From NCBI RefSeq assembly GCF_009176975.1, contig NZ_WEZG01000001.1, forward strand, positions 372,001 through 436,000: 64,000 bases of DNA. The letters are read 5' to 3'. Under the pieces are notes generated by a model, which saw only the letters and a program-made list of their open reading frames with translations, did no database searches and had not been told where the DNA came from. The translations under genes and the position numbers were made by a program. Shown piece by piece: positions 8,439 to 17,686 of the stretch. Within the stretch, counting starts at the first letter, position 1. Each line of letters begins with the position of its first letter. The stretch comes from Aureimonas psammosilenae (GTDB lineage Bacteria > Pseudomonadota > Alphaproteobacteria > Rhizobiales > Rhizobiaceae).

Positions 8439-10622
8439 TCAGGCGCTCATCTTCTCGAAGCCGCCGTCGGCGTCGTCGTTGCCGAGATCCAGGGCGAAGC
8501 CGCCCTTGGCTGCGGGCTTGGGCGCGGTGGCGAGCTTCTTCGGGGCGGTCTTCGCCGAGACGACCGGGCGAGTGGCGGCGAAGCCACCGACCCGAGCCTG
8601 GAGCGAGTGCACGTCCCGCTCCGGCGCGGCGGCGCGACGGGGCGGGGTGGCACGGAGCGCCGTTTCCTCGCCGGTGCGGAAGAAGGCGACGCGATCCCGC
8701 AGGCGCCCGGCCTCGGCCGACAGTTGCTCGGCGGTAGCGGCCATCTCGTTGGCGGCCGAAGCATTCTGCTGCGTCACCTGATCGAGCTGCTGCACGGAAG
8801 CGTTGGTCTGCTGCGTCACCTGGTCGAGCTGCTGGATCGCCTGGTTGATCTGCTCGGCGCCGGCATTCTGCTCGCGGCAGGCGGCCGAGATTTCACCCAC
8901 CAGCTCCGAGGTGCGCTGGATATCGGGCACGAGCTGTTCCAGCATCCGGCCCGCTTCCTCGGAGATCTGGAGCGTCGAGGTGGAAAGCTCGCCGATCTCC
9001 GTTGCCGCCGTTTGCGAGCGCTCGGCGAGCTTCCTGACTTCCGAGGCGACGACGGCAAAGCCCTTGCCGTGCTGGCCGGCGCGCGCCGCCTCGATCGCCG
9101 CGTTCAAGGCCAGAAGATCGGTCTGGCGGGCGATTTCCTGCACGATGCGGATCTTGTCGGCGATGGTGCGCATGGCGTCCACGGAGTTCGCCACCGCCCG
9201 GCCGCTCTTCTCGGCGTTGAGCGAGGCTTGGCCGGCGATCTTCTCCGTGGTGGTGGCGTTTTCCGCGTTCTGGCGGATGTTCGCGGCCATTTCCTCCATC
9301 GCCGAGGAGGCCTGTTCCGTGGCCGCCGCCTGCTCGGACGCGCCCTGCCCAAGCTGTTCGGTGGTGGCGGCCTGTTCCGCCGCGCCCTGGCCGAGTTGCT
9401 CGGCGGTCGCCGCCGACTGCTGCGAGCCCGCTGCGACCTGTTCGGCCGAGGTGACGACATCGCCGACGATCTCGCGCAGGCGAACCGTCATCGTGTTCAT
9501 GGCGCGCTGGAGATCGCCGATTTCGTCATGGCCCCTGGCATCGACGGTCTGCGTCAGGTCGCCGGCGCCGATATCCTCGGCGAGCTTCACCGAACGGTTG
9601 AGGCCGCGCGAAATCGACAGAGACATCCAGAGGGCGGCGGCGATCCCCATGGCGATGGCGCCGATAACGAGGGCGATCAGCATGTTGCGCGTCGTCTCGT
9701 AGCTGCGGTTGGCGTCGGCCACGAAGCCCTCGGCGGCGCGGTTCGCGAGCCCGCCGAGCTCATCGAGCTTGGCCGAGACCTTGTCGGCCATCGGGTTCTG
9801 GCGGTTGGTGAGGAGGTCGGTGGCCTTGGCGGTCCAGTTGGCGACGCCGAGGTCGGCCTTCGGGCGAAGCGCCGAGAAGAGGGCGCTCCACTCGCTCCGC
9901 AACTGTTCCGCCGGGCCGGCGAAGCGGAGCCCAAGCGCGGCGAGTTCGCCGAGCTTGGCTCCGATGCGCTCGTTGATCGCGTTCAGCTCGTTGCTGGCCG
10001 CTACGATGTCGGCGTCCTGTGAATAGGAGATCGCCGCCAGGGTCGCGACCTTGGCATTGGAGGACCAGGTGCTGATCTGGTCCATCGCGAGTCGGGCCTT
10101 CAGGGCGTTCTCGCCGGGCTCGGTCGCGAACTGTCCGGCCAAAGCGTCGATGCTCTTCTGGAACTGCCCCGCGGGAACCCGGCTTGTGACCAGCGCAGTT
10201 TCGGCAAGGCTCGCATCGGCATTGGCGCCGGCCGCGAAGGTGTCGTCCGAAATCGTCCTCAGATCGGCCAGCATCGCGGGAAGTTCGGCTATCGCCGCCC
10301 GGCTCGCGTCGTCGGCGCTCGCCCTCATCCGCTCGGTATTGGCGTCGATCTGCTTCCAGGCATCGTCATAGCCGGCCTTCAAGGGGGCCAGCAGAACCGG
10401 GTCGGAAGTGAAGAGCGTCGCCATCAGGCTGCGGCGGATCACCTGCATCGCCGTCTGACTTTCCTTGGCGGCCGCGACCTGCACGAAGGGGCGCGCGGCG
10501 AAATCCGCCATCATGCCGTTGCTTTGCGAAAGGCTCGCGATGCCGAAATATCCGGCCGTGCCGAGAAGCGCGAGGACGGCCCCGAAGGAGCCCAGCAGCT
10601 TTGTCTTGATGGTCATGCGCAT
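8439..10622 (-). CDS. Methyl-accepting chemotaxis protein (tandem copy, longer)
   Basis: This 727-residue membrane chemoreceptor is a paralogue of the gene 108 bases downstream. It has the same layout: anchor helix near residues 8-28, periplasmic helical domain, second membrane helix ([20 protein letters not shown]), HAMP, signalling coiled coil, linker, and a GGFEKMSA tail. Cytoplasmic parts are almost identical between the two, while the periplasmic domains differ much more, suggesting different ligands with a shared signalling output. It carries two extra 14-residue stretches ([14 protein letters not shown]-type and [14 protein letters not shown]), one in each coiled-coil arm. Extra length at DNA level comes from 42-base-spaced direct repeats. 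Confidence 0.95.
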   Translation of the reverse strand: MRMTIKTKLLGSFGAVLALLGTAGYFGIASLSQSNGMMADFAARPFVQVAAAKESQTAMQVIRRSLMATLFTSDPVLLAPLKAGYDDAWKQIDANTERMRASADDASRAAIAELPAMLADLRTISDDTFAAGANADASLAETALVTSRVPAGQFQKSIDALAGQFATEPGENALKARLAMDQISTWSSNAKVATLAAISYSQDADIVAASNELNAINERIGAKLGELAALGLRFAGPAEQLRSEWSALFSALRPKADLGVANWTAKATDLLTNRQNPMADKVSAKLDELGGLANRAAEGFVADANRSYETTRNMLIALVIGAIAMGIAAALWMSLSISRGLNRSVKLAEDIGAGDLTQTVDARGHDEIGDLQRAMNTMTVRLREIVGDVVTSAEQVAAGSQQSAATAEQLGQGAAEQAATTEQLGQGASEQAAATEQASSAMEEMAANIRQNAENATTTEKIAGQASLNAEKSGRAVANSVDAMRTIADKIRIVQEIARQTDLLALNAAIEAARAGQHGKGFAVVASEVRKLAERSQTAATEIGELSTSTLQISEEAGRMLEQLVPDIQRTSELVGEISAACREQNAGAEQINQAIQQLDQVTQQTNASVQQLDQVTQQNASAANEMAATAEQLSAEAGRLRDRVAFFRTGEETALRATPPRRAAAPERDVHSLQARVGGFAATRPVVSAKTAPKKLATAPKPAAKGGFALDLGNDDADGGFEKMSA
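8765..8834. repeat. In-gene direct repeat, 28 bases, 42-base period (receptor C-terminal arm)
   Basis: Two 28-base copies (8765-8792 and 8807-8834) differ at one base, and their period of 42 bases equals 14 codons. They encode the duplicated QQLDQVTQQ heptads of the longer chemoreceptor. The shorter tandem paralogue has a single copy. Confidence 0.85.
9340..9389. repeat. In-gene direct repeat, 42-base period (receptor N-terminal arm)
   Basis: GCGCCCTG occurs at 9340-9347 and again at 9382-9389 within a diverged 42-base duplication that encodes the repeated EQLGQGA(A/S)EQAA(T/A)T heptads. The shorter paralogue has a single copy. Divergence is higher than in the other repeat of this gene. Confidence 0.7.
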
Positions 10623-10663
10623 GGGATTGTTCCGAATGGAATAGGCGGAAGCTGGAAAAGGCG

Positions 10664-11152
10664 TCAGTGCAGCGGTGCGGGATCGTCGGTCCGCAGGATG
10701 CGTTCGAGTTCGAGAAGGATCACGAAGCGGCCGTTATGCCTGACGACGCCGGACAGGAGGCCGGCGGGCCAACGGGTGCTGTTTTCGGGCAGAGCCTCGA
10801 TCTCGGAGGAAGCGATCGCCAGAACCTCGTGCACCGCGTCGGCCTTGATGCCGACGAGGAAATCGTCCTGGCCCGATCCCGCCTTCGAGACGATGACGCG
10901 CGAATGCTCGGTATCGGCCTTCGGCTCGAGACCGAGACGCCGCCGCATGTCGACGAGCGGCAGGATGTTGCCGCGCACGTTGACGAGGCCGGGCGCGAAG
11001 GCCGGGGCGTTCGGCACGAGCGTCACGGGCGGCGGGTCGAGAACCTCGTGAACGAGATCGACCTTCAGCGCGAAGAGATCGTCGTCGATGGAGATCGTGA
11101 GATAATCGCCGTCGGTCGAAGAAGCGTCGCTTGGGAGAGGGAGGGACGTCAT
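10664..11152 (-). CDS. cheW: Chemotaxis coupling protein CheW (first copy)
   Basis: This 162-residue CheW-fold protein joins CheA and receptors. The core [21 protein letters not shown] is the typical CheW interaction segment, preceded by [21 protein letters not shown]. It lies 11 bases after cheA and 41 bases before the first receptor gene, the standard cheA-cheW-mcp order. It is diverged from the second CheW at about 5.7-6.2 kb. The ATG at 11152 is the only well-placed start. Confidence 0.94.
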   Translation of the reverse strand: MTSLPLPSDASSTDGDYLTISIDDDLFALKVDLVHEVLDPPPVTLVPNAPAFAPGLVNVRGNILPLVDMRRRLGLEPKADTEHSRVIVSKAGSGQDDFLVGIKADAVHEVLAIASSEIEALPENSTRWPAGLLSGVVRHNGRFVILLELERILRTDDPAPLH

Positions 11153-11163
11153 GGCGCGGCTTC

Positions 11164-13158
11164 TCAGGCGGCGACCGGCAGAGCCGGCCGGGACGCGACG
11201 CCGGTCTGGCGTGCGAGCGGGTTGATGTCGAGGATCAGCGCGACCGAGCCGTCGCCGAGGATGGTCGCGCCGGCAAGCCCCGGAATGGCGCGATGGAGCG
11301 GCGACAACGGCTTGATCACCGTTTGGTGCTGGCCGATCACCTGATCCACCAGGGCGCCGACCTTGCCGTTCTCAGTCGCGGTCACCACGACGATGCTGCC
11401 TTGTCCGCCCGCCGTTCCGAAGATGCGGTCCATTTCCAGGATCGGCACCAGGGTGTTGCGGATGTCCACGAAGTTGCGGCCGGTGGAGGCGCGCGTCGCG
11501 ATGGAGGCGAGTTCGACGCATTCCTCGATGCTGGCCAGCGGCAGGATGCATTTCGTGTCGCCGATCCGCACCAGAAGTCCGTCGATGATGGCGAGCGTCA
11601 GGGGAAGGCGAAGGGTGAACCGCGTGCCGCGACCCGGCTCCGTCGCGATCTCGATGGTGCCGTGCAGCTCGCCGATGGTGCGCCGGACGACATCCATTCC
11701 GACGCCGCGTCCCGACAGGTTGGAAACGGAAGCGGCCGTGGACAGGCCCGGATGGAAGATCAGTTCGTCCACCTCGCGATCGGACGGCGTCACGCCCTCG
11801 GCCACGATGCCGGCGGCCCGCGCTTTTTCCAGGATGCGCGCCCGGTTCAGCCCCGCGCCGTCGTCCTCGATGGTGATCAGGACCTCGGTGCCGGCCTGAC
11901 GGGCCGACAGGCGCAAGGAACCGCGTTGCGACTTGCCGGAAGCGAGACGCTTGTCGGGGGCCTCGATGCCGTGGTCGATCGAGTTGCGGATGATGTGGAC
12001 GAGGGGGTCGCCGAGGCGGTCGAGAACGGTCTTGTCGAGTTCGGTGTCCTCGCCCGTCAGAACGAGGTCGATCTCCTTGCCGAGATCGGAGGACAGGTCG
12101 CGCACGACGCGCCGGTAGCGGCTGAAGAGCGAGTCGATCGGCAACATGCGCATGTCCATCGCCGAATCGCGAAGGTCGGCCGCCAGGCGCTCGATCTCTT
12201 CCACCACGGCGGTGAGAACGGGATCGCGCCGGGCATGAGCGAGCGCCGACAGCCTCGCCTGTGCGATCACGAGCTCGCCGACCTGATCGAGAAGCGTATC
12301 GAGCCGGCCGGCCGACACGCGCACGCTCGACTCGGGCGTGGACGAGGCGCTCGAAGACGCTGCGGGCTGAGATTTGGTCTCGGGCTTGCCAACCGGTACG
12401 GCTTGGTCGGGCGTCGCGGCGGCAGGCGGAAGATCGGAGGCGTCTGCGTCCGAAGCGCCGTCCAGTTCCTCGATGAGGACGGCGCCCGGCTCGTCCACGA
12501 AGATGAAGACGTCCTCGATGGCCTCCCGTCCGCCGGCCGGCGTTAAGGTGATCCGCCAGCCGAGGCGCAGTTCGGTCGGCACCAGGGTCGCGAGATCGGG
12601 AACGGCGTCCGTCAGCGCCTCGACCTCAGCGGGCCCGAGCGCCCGCAGTTCGTCCAGAAGCGCGAGCGGATTGGTGCCGAACAAAAGGGCGTTGGCGGGA
12701 AGGCGGAGCGTGACGCGGAAAAGCCCGGCGGGTTTGGAGACGGGTGCGGCCAAAGCGTTCGTGCTGGAGGTCGGCTGGGCGACCGCCTGTCCGACTTCGC
12801 GGCCGAGAGCCTCCACCAGTTCGGCGCTTCTGGCCGCATGGTCGCCGCCCGGTTCGAACAGGAGACGGCGGATGTGATCGGCGGAGGCCAAAAGCAGGCC
12901 GACCAGCGCCGGCGTCAACGCCGTTTCGCCGCGCCGCACGGTCTCGAAGGCGTCTTCCAGCCGGTGGGCGAAGGCGGCCATGTCTGGCGGCCCGAACATG
13001 CCGCCCGAGCCCTTCAGGGTATGGAGCGCCCGGAAGGTCGTGTTGATCAGCTCGGCATCGTCCGGCCGCGCCTCGAGATCCAGAAGCGCCGCTTCCAGTT
13101 GTTCCAGAAGGTCGCGCGCTTCGTTCAGGAAGACTTCGACGGCGTTTCCGGCGTTCAT
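11164..13158 (-). CDS. cheA: Chemotaxis sensor histidine kinase CheA
   Basis: CheA autophosphorylates in response to receptors and passes phosphate to CheY and CheB. The 664 residues show, in order: an HPt (P1) domain with H46 in FRALHTLKGSGGMFG; a middle region of about residues 145-245 resembling a regulator-binding domain; a linker rich in Ser, Ala and Pro; the dimerisation helices (VGELVIAQARLSALAH); the kinase domain with N box (HIIRNSIDHGIE), G1 (DDGAGL) and G2 (SGRGVGMDVVR); and a C-terminal CheW-like P5 domain. All catalytic motifs are present. It starts two bases after the cheY stop and is in the same operon. Confidence 0.96.
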   Translation of the reverse strand: MNAGNAVEVFLNEARDLLEQLEAALLDLEARPDDAELINTTFRALHTLKGSGGMFGPPDMAAFAHRLEDAFETVRRGETALTPALVGLLLASADHIRRLLFEPGGDHAARSAELVEALGREVGQAVAQPTSSTNALAAPVSKPAGLFRVTLRLPANALLFGTNPLALLDELRALGPAEVEALTDAVPDLATLVPTELRLGWRITLTPAGGREAIEDVFIFVDEPGAVLIEELDGASDADASDLPPAAATPDQAVPVGKPETKSQPAASSSASSTPESSVRVSAGRLDTLLDQVGELVIAQARLSALAHARRDPVLTAVVEEIERLAADLRDSAMDMRMLPIDSLFSRYRRVVRDLSSDLGKEIDLVLTGEDTELDKTVLDRLGDPLVHIIRNSIDHGIEAPDKRLASGKSQRGSLRLSARQAGTEVLITIEDDGAGLNRARILEKARAAGIVAEGVTPSDREVDELIFHPGLSTAASVSNLSGRGVGMDVVRRTIGELHGTIEIATEPGRGTRFTLRLPLTLAIIDGLLVRIGDTKCILPLASIEECVELASIATRASTGRNFVDIRNTLVPILEMDRIFGTAGGQGSIVVVTATENGKVGALVDQVIGQHQTVIKPLSPLHRAIPGLAGATILGDGSVALILDINPLARQTGVASRPALPVAA

Positions 13159-13160
13159 TC

Positions 13161-13529
13161 TCAGGCCCCGATCAGCTTGTTGACCACGGACACGAGCCGG
13201 GTCTGGTCGAAGGGCTTGACGATCCAGCCCGTGGCGCCGGCCGCCTTGCCCGCCGCCTTCTTGGCCTCGTCCGATTCGGTGGTCAGCATGACGATCGGCA
13301 CGCCCGCATGGCCGGGCATCTGACGGATGCGCTGGATCATGCCGATGCCATCGAGATTGGGCATGTTGAGATCGGTGATGATGAGGGAAAAGCGCGCCGA
13401 CTGGAGCTTCGATAAGGCGTCCATCCCGTCCACGGCCGTTGTCGGCGCATAGCCCGCCGCTTCCAGCGTGAAGGACACCATCTGTCGAACGCTCGCCGAG
13501 TCATCGACGCAAAGAACGGGTTTGCCCAT
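13161..13529 (-). CDS. cheY: Chemotaxis response regulator CheY
   Basis: This is a single-domain receiver protein of 122 residues that carries phosphate from CheA to its output, classically the flagellar motor. It has the acidic pair in [11 protein letters not shown], phospho-acceptor D53 (IITDLNMPNLDG), the switch Thr/Ser in VIMLTTES and the conserved Lys in IVKPFDQ. It is the only CheY in the operon, and no CheZ or CheD is encoded nearby. It is followed two bases later by cheA. Confidence 0.95.
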   Translation of the reverse strand: MGKPVLCVDDSASVRQMVSFTLEAAGYAPTTAVDGMDALSKLQSARFSLIITDLNMPNLDGIGMIQRIRQMPGHAGVPIVMLTTESDEAKKAAGKAAGATGWIVKPFDQTRLVSVVNKLIGA

Positions 13530-13559
13530 GGCGTTGGTCTGTTCCGTCTGTGGTGGAAT

Positions 13560-13841
13560 CTAGATGCGGGGGTCGGCGAGCCAGGACGGCAGGCCGGATC
13601 TGGCGAAAAGGTCGTTGACGTAATCGCTCGATCGGAATCTGAGTGCGATGTTCCTGGCCGCGGCGGTTCTGGCTGCGGAGACCAGCACCTGAACGAGGCT
13701 CACATCGGCCTCCACGACCGGCGACAGATCGATGGTCAGTTCGTCGCCGGTACAATCCGCCAGAGTGCCGGAAAGGCGGTCGCGAAGGAGATCGGCTTGC
13801 CCAAGCGAGCAAGCCGGCTCCATGATGACAGAGTCGGACAA
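13560..13841 (-). CDS. STAS-domain protein at head of che operon
   Basis: This 93-residue single-domain protein resembles anti-sigma-factor antagonists and MlaB-like STAS proteins, with TIDLSPVVEADVSLVQVLVSAARTAA as the central strand-helix holding the usual phospho-site serine. Such small STAS proteins often precede cheY-cheA in alphaproteobacterial chemosensory operons; their role there is poorly defined. The given start is a TTG at 13841; an in-frame ATG at 13823 would remove six residues. Neither has a clear ribosome site. It is 30 bases before cheY and most likely the first gene of the operon. Confidence 0.8.
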   Translation of the reverse strand: MSDSVIMEPACSLGQADLLRDRLSGTLADCTGDELTIDLSPVVEADVSLVQVLVSAARTAAARNIALRFRSSDYVNDLFARSGLPSWLADPRI

Positions 13842-14265
13842 GGGAAGGACCCGAGATGATGTTCAGTGAATGCAGGGTGCCCTCGAGGCCTTAATGAATC
13901 ATGTTCCAAGCTATGGTTCCGCCGGCTAATCGTTCGAATTATCTGGAAATTTCGCCGGAACGCTCGATCGGAGACTTCGGGCCACCCAAGGGAGCCTGTC
14001 CGACCTGACCGATGTCGTTCGCCGGCAGCCCGCGCGTCCCGCAAAGGTTGTAGCGCGAGCCAGCGTTGGCGATCGTTCGCAATCATCGAACTCTGCTTCG
14101 CCTGCCGATGGCATTGTGGCGATTCGGCCGCGAACCTACCCTTTCGTCCGAAATGGGTTCGGGACTCCTCGGCCCGTCGCGCGGCGTCTTTACCGACGCC
14201 TCGATCGCACGGGCCGTTGGATCGGCCGGCTGTTGCGTCCCCGTCGACGCCATGAAGGACATCGC
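13842..14265. other. 424-base intergenic region between che operon and monooxygenase gene
   Basis: This is the divergent spacer that must hold the promoter of the whole che operon (reading left) and that of the flavin monooxygenase-like gene (reading right). It is lower in GC near 13890-13950. I find no convincing sigma-70, sigma-54 or EcfG promoter, riboswitch or RNA gene, and the short open frames here lack ribosome sites. Confidence 0.5.
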
Positions 14266-15282
14266 ATGAAGAAGATCGGTTTTCTGTCCTTTGGACATTG
14301 GTCGCCCTCGCAGGGTTCGCAAACGCGGTCGGCCGGCGACACCCTGCTTCAGTCCATCGACCTCGCCGTCGCGGCCGAGGAACTCGGCGCGGACGGCGCT
14401 TATTTCCGCGTCCATCATTTCGCCCGGCAGCTCGCTTCGCCCTTTCCGCTCCTGGCGGCGGTGGGCGCGCGAACGAGCCGGATCGAGATCGGCACCGGCG
14501 TCATCGACATGCGCTACGAAAACCCGCTCTACATGGCGGAAGATGCGGGCGCGGCCGACCTCATTTCCGGCGGGCGGCTTCAACTAGGGCTCAGCCGTGG
14601 CTCGCCCGAGCAGGTGGTGGATGGCTGGCGCTATTTCGGCTACGAGCCGGCCGAAGGCGAAAGCGATGCCGACATGGGCCGTCGGCACGCCGAAGTGCTG
14701 ATGGGCGTCCTGGCGGGACGGGGTTTTGCCGAGCCCAATCCCCGTCCGATGTTTCCCAACCCGCCCGGCCTTTTACGCATCGAGCCCCATTCGGAAGGCT
14801 TGCGCGATCGCATCTGGTGGGGCTCGGCCTCCAACGCCACGGCGGTCTGGGCCGCCAAGCAGGGCATGAACCTGCAAAGCTCGACCTTGAAGGAGGACGA
14901 GTCCGGCGAGCCCTTCCACGTGCAGCAGGCCCGGCAGATCCGGCTTTATCGCGAGGCCTGGAAAGATGCGGGCCACACGCGCAGCCCTCGCGTTTCGGTG
15001 TCGCGCTCGATCTTCGCGCTCATGGACGACCAGGATCGCGCCTTCTTCGGGCGGGGCAAGGACAGCGATCAGATCGGCGTCATCGACAACATGCGCGCCG
15101 TGTTCGGCCGTTCCTACGCGGCCGAGCCCGACCGGCTCGTGGAGGAGTTGCGCGGCGACGAAGCCATCGCCGAAGCCGACACCTTGCTTCTGACCGTTCC
15201 GAACCAGCTCGGCGTCGCCTACAACGCCCATCTCATCGAAGCCATCCTGCGCCATGTGGCGCCGGCGCTCGGTTGGCGGTGA
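14266..15282 (+). CDS. LLM-class (luciferase-like) flavin-dependent oxidoreductase
   Basis: This predicted cytoplasmic FMNH2-dependent monooxygenase or reductase of the bacterial luciferase superfamily has 338 residues. Motifs include AEELGADGAYFRVHHFA near residues 36-52, IEIGTGVIDMRYENPLYMAE and LISGGRLQLGLSRG, which form the TIM-barrel flavin site. The ATG at 14266 has AAGGAC about six bases upstream; a longer reading frame upstream is not protein-like. It stands alone, so its substrate is not suggested by context. The window's other luciferase-like enzyme is the SsuD-type one at its right end, which is a different subfamily. Confidence 0.85.
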   Translation: MKKIGFLSFGHWSPSQGSQTRSAGDTLLQSIDLAVAAEELGADGAYFRVHHFARQLASPFPLLAAVGARTSRIEIGTGVIDMRYENPLYMAEDAGAADLISGGRLQLGLSRGSPEQVVDGWRYFGYEPAEGESDADMGRRHAEVLMGVLAGRGFAEPNPRPMFPNPPGLLRIEPHSEGLRDRIWWGSASNATAVWAAKQGMNLQSSTLKEDESGEPFHVQQARQIRLYREAWKDAGHTRSPRVSVSRSIFALMDDQDRAFFGRGKDSDQIGVIDNMRAVFGRSYAAEPDRLVEELRGDEAIAEADTLLLTVPNQLGVAYNAHLIEAILRHVAPALGWR

Positions 15283-15373
15283 GGGAAGGCCTCCGAGAGA
15301 TGAAGCGTTTCACGGCGTCGAACCCGGCGCCGTGTTCTTAGAGACAAGGGCAGACGGGTCCTTCAAAATGCAA

Positions 15374-15404
15374 AACCCTCCGATCCGCCTGGGAAGGGAG
15401 GGTT
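15374..15404 (-). terminator. Intrinsic terminator for DUF6481 gene (possibly bidirectional)
   Basis: Eight-base arms AACCCTCC (15374-15381) and GGAGGGTT (15397-15404) form a hairpin. Read on the minus strand it is followed by TTTTGCATTTT, fitting the end of the DUF6481 transcript. On the plus strand the T-run is poor, so it may only partly serve the monooxygenase gene. Confidence 0.7.
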
Positions 15405-15446
15405 CTGTCGAATCACCGAAGCCGATGATGGCTTCGCGGGAAATTC

Positions 15447-15821
15447 CTAGCGACGGCCGCCGCGCTTGCGCGAGCCCATCAGCGCCGCCTGTTCGGCGAT
15501 CATGCGGGCGATCGGGTCCTTGGCGAGCTGGGCCTGACGCTCTTCCTCGATCCGGCGCGCTTCTTCTTCTTCCAAGCGCTTGCGCTCGGCCTCGGCGGCG
15601 CGACGAGCCTCTTCTTCCTGCCGGATGCGCTCTGCTTCGAGGCGCTTGGCCTCCTCGCGGGCACGCTTAGCCTCGGCCCGTGCCTGACGCTCGGCGATTC
15701 GAGCCTGCACGGCCGGATCGTTCTCGTCGGGCTTGACCTTGAACTTTTCGAGCAACGCCTTCTTGGCGTCGAGCGCAGCCTTCTTGCGCTCGTTGAAATC
15801 GGTATCCTTGGGGGTCTTCAA
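15447..15821 (-). CDS. DUF6481-family small helical protein
   Basis: This 124-residue, highly charged protein is almost wholly a single long helix rich in Glu, Arg, Lys and Ala (residues about 40-110, repeated EEEARR/EERQ patterns), with a conserved N-terminus (DTDFNERKKAALDAKKALLEKF) and a basic end (GSRKRGGRR). It matches the DUF6481 family common in alphaproteobacteria, whose function is unknown. No signal peptide or membrane segment is present. It is monocistronic, with a terminator 43 bases after the stop. Nucleic-acid or ribosome association is only a guess from the basic tail. Confidence 0.8.
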   Translation of the reverse strand: MKTPKDTDFNERKKAALDAKKALLEKFKVKPDENDPAVQARIAERQARAEAKRAREEAKRLEAERIRQEEEARRAAEAERKRLEEEEARRIEEERQAQLAKDPIARMIAEQAALMGSRKRGGRR

Positions 15822-16077
15822 CGCGTGCCTTGATCGCTATGAGGTCAGCTAGTCGGTCTCGACGGTTACTTAGGTCTTGAGGGCGCGCGAAACAACGCAC
15901 GACGCAACGGCCGAGGCGGTTTTTCGCTTATCGCCATCGGTTTCGAAAATCAACCCGGTTCGTTCGTCATCGTGAACGGATCGCTTTATGCGAAAAATCG
16001 GTGACATGCCGCGAACAAACCTGCTAAACACGACCCGTTAGGTAGAAATTAGAAGCGCGGATCGCTCCGTTCGAAGC

Positions 16078-16533
16078 ATGATTTCCCAACGTTGCAGATA
16101 CGCGCTCCGTTCCCTTCTTCTCCTCGCGCAGGAAAAGGGGCAGTCCCTGTCGGTGGGCGAGATCGCCCGGCGCCAGTCCATCCCGCGCAAATTCCTGGAA
16201 CAGATCCTTCTCGACCTGAAGCGCGAAGGACTGGTCGCCAGCCGGCGCGGCAAGGCCGGCGGCTACGTGCTGGAGCGCCCTGCCGACACCATCACCTTCG
16301 GCGAGGTTCTGCGCCTGATGGATGGGCCGATCGCCCCGCTTCCCTGCCTCAGCCGCTCGGCTTATCAGCGCTGCGCCGATTGCCCGGACGAAGGGGGCTG
16401 CGAGATCCGGCGCGTGTTCGCCCGGGTCGCCAATTCCGCCCGCGACATCCTCGACCGCACCACTATCGCCGATGCGGGCGGCACGGAGGCGGCCTGGAAG
16501 ACGCTGTCCGCCTTCGATGCGGATGCGGCCTGA
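16078..16533 (+). CDS. Rrf2-family transcriptional regulator with cysteine cluster
   Basis: This 151-residue winged-helix regulator has the Rrf2 N-terminus ([18 protein letters not shown]) and recognition region ([40 protein letters not shown]). Four cysteines lie in the second half (PLPC, QRC, ADC, GGC; spacing C-x8-C-x2-C-x5-C), which could bind an Fe-S cluster or sense thiols. It stands 88 bases upstream of the sulfate-binding protein gene in the same direction, so control of sulfate uptake or cysteine supply (like CymR or other sulfur-linked Rrf2 proteins) is the natural inference. Confidence 0.85.
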   Translation: MISQRCRYALRSLLLLAQEKGQSLSVGEIARRQSIPRKFLEQILLDLKREGLVASRRGKAGGYVLERPADTITFGEVLRLMDGPIAPLPCLSRSAYQRCADCPDEGGCEIRRVFARVANSARDILDRTTIADAGGTEAAWKTLSAFDADAA

Positions 16534-16555
16534 GCCGGTCGCGCCGCATCCCCGC

Positions 16556-16621
16556 TTGACAAGCACGCCGATCGCCTGCGACTTAATCACTACTGGATTT
16601 GTCGATATTTGGGAGAAGCAC
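16556..16621 (+). promoter_or_regulatory. Promoter/leader region of the sulfate transporter operon
   Basis: A TTGACA at 16556-16561 is a good -35 element after the rrf2 stop. The best -10-like sequence (CTTAAT near 16582-16587) is at a longer than ideal spacing. GGGAG at 16610-16614 is the ribosome site for the downstream ATG. It suggests the transporter genes can be transcribed separately from rrf2. Confidence 0.4.
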
Positions 16622-17638
16622 ATGACCGGAACGCTTCGTCGTCTCGCCGCCGCCGCCGCGCTGGCCGTTGCGCTTGTCGCGCCGGCCATGGCCGACCAGA
16701 CGATCCTCAACGTGTCCTATGATCCGACGCGCGAACTCTACAAGGACTACAACGCCGCCTTCGCCAAGCATTGGGAAAAGGAAGGTGGGGAGGGCGTGTC
16801 CATCCGCCAGTCGCATGGCGGCTCGGGCGCGCAGGCCCGCTCCGTGATCGACGGTCTCGACGCCGACGTGGTGACGCTGGCGCTCCAGGCCGATATCGAC
16901 GCCATCGTCCAGAAGACCGGCAAGATCGACGCCAACTGGCGCGGCAAGCTCGAAAACAATTCCGCTCCCTACACCTCGACCATCGTGTTCCTGGTCCGCA
17001 AGGGCAATCCGAAGGGCGTCAAGGACTGGGGCGATCTCGTCAAGGACGGCGTCGAGGTCATCACGCCGAACCCGAAGACGTCGGGCGGGGCGCGCTGGAA
17101 CTATCTGGCCGCCTGGGCCTGGGCGAACAAGCAGTACGGCAACGACGAAGCCAAGACCAAGGCCTATGTCGCCGACCTCTTCGCCCATGTGCCGGTTCTG
17201 GATTCCGGCGCGCGCGGCTCCACCACCACCTTCGCGCAGCGCGGCATCGGCGACGTGCTTCTCGCCTGGGAGAACGAGGCCTTCCTGACGCTGGAGGAGC
17301 TCGGGTCCGACCAGTTCGACATCGTGGTGCCCTCGCTCTCCATCGTCGCCGAACCGCCGGTCGCCGTGGTCGACAAGAATGTCGATGCCAAGGGCACCCG
17401 CAAGGTGGCCGAGGCTTACCTTCAATATCTCTACTCGCCGGAAGGCCAGGCCATCGCGGCCAAGCACTTCTATCGCCCGTTCAAGCCGGAATCGGCGGCG
17501 CCCGAAGATATCGCCCGCTTCCCCAAACTCGAACTCGTTTCCATCGACGACGCGCAATTCGGTGGATGGGCGAAGGTCCAGCCGCAGCATTTCGGCGACG
17601 GCGGCATCTTCGATCAGCTATACAAGCCGAAGAACTGA
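16622..17638 (+). CDS. sbp: Sulfate ABC transporter, periplasmic sulfate-binding protein
   Basis: This periplasmic solute-binding protein captures sulfate (or thiosulfate) for the CysTWA importer. Of 338 residues, the first 24 or so form a Sec signal peptide ending in APAMA. Mature-protein motifs match Sbp/Cys[60 protein letters not shown]. It is the first gene of the four-gene transporter operon and follows rrf2. Sbp and CysP cannot be separated with certainty by eye. Confidence 0.93.
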   Translation: MTGTLRRLAAAAALAVALVAPAMADQTILNVSYDPTRELYKDYNAAFAKHWEKEGGEGVSIRQSHGGSGAQARSVIDGLDADVVTLALQADIDAIVQKTGKIDANWRGKLENNSAPYTSTIVFLVRKGNPKGVKDWGDLVKDGVEVITPNPKTSGGARWNYLAAWAWANKQYGNDEAKTKAYVADLFAHVPVLDSGARGSTTTFAQRGIGDVLLAWENEAFLTLEELGSDQFDIVVPSLSIVAEPPVAVVDKNVDAKGTRKVAEAYLQYLYSPEGQAIAAKHFYRPFKPESAAPEDIARFPKLELVSIDDAQFGGWAKVQPQHFGDGGIFDQLYKPKN

Positions 17639-17686
17639 CCCTTTAGATAAGCTTCGGCACTCCATGCTCTCATCGATGAAGACCTG

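Noticed and set aside
13901-13925. GGAAC motifs read on the minus strand upstream of the che operon as an EcfG promoter
   Set aside because: No CGTT-like -10 at 16-17 base spacing from either GGAAC.
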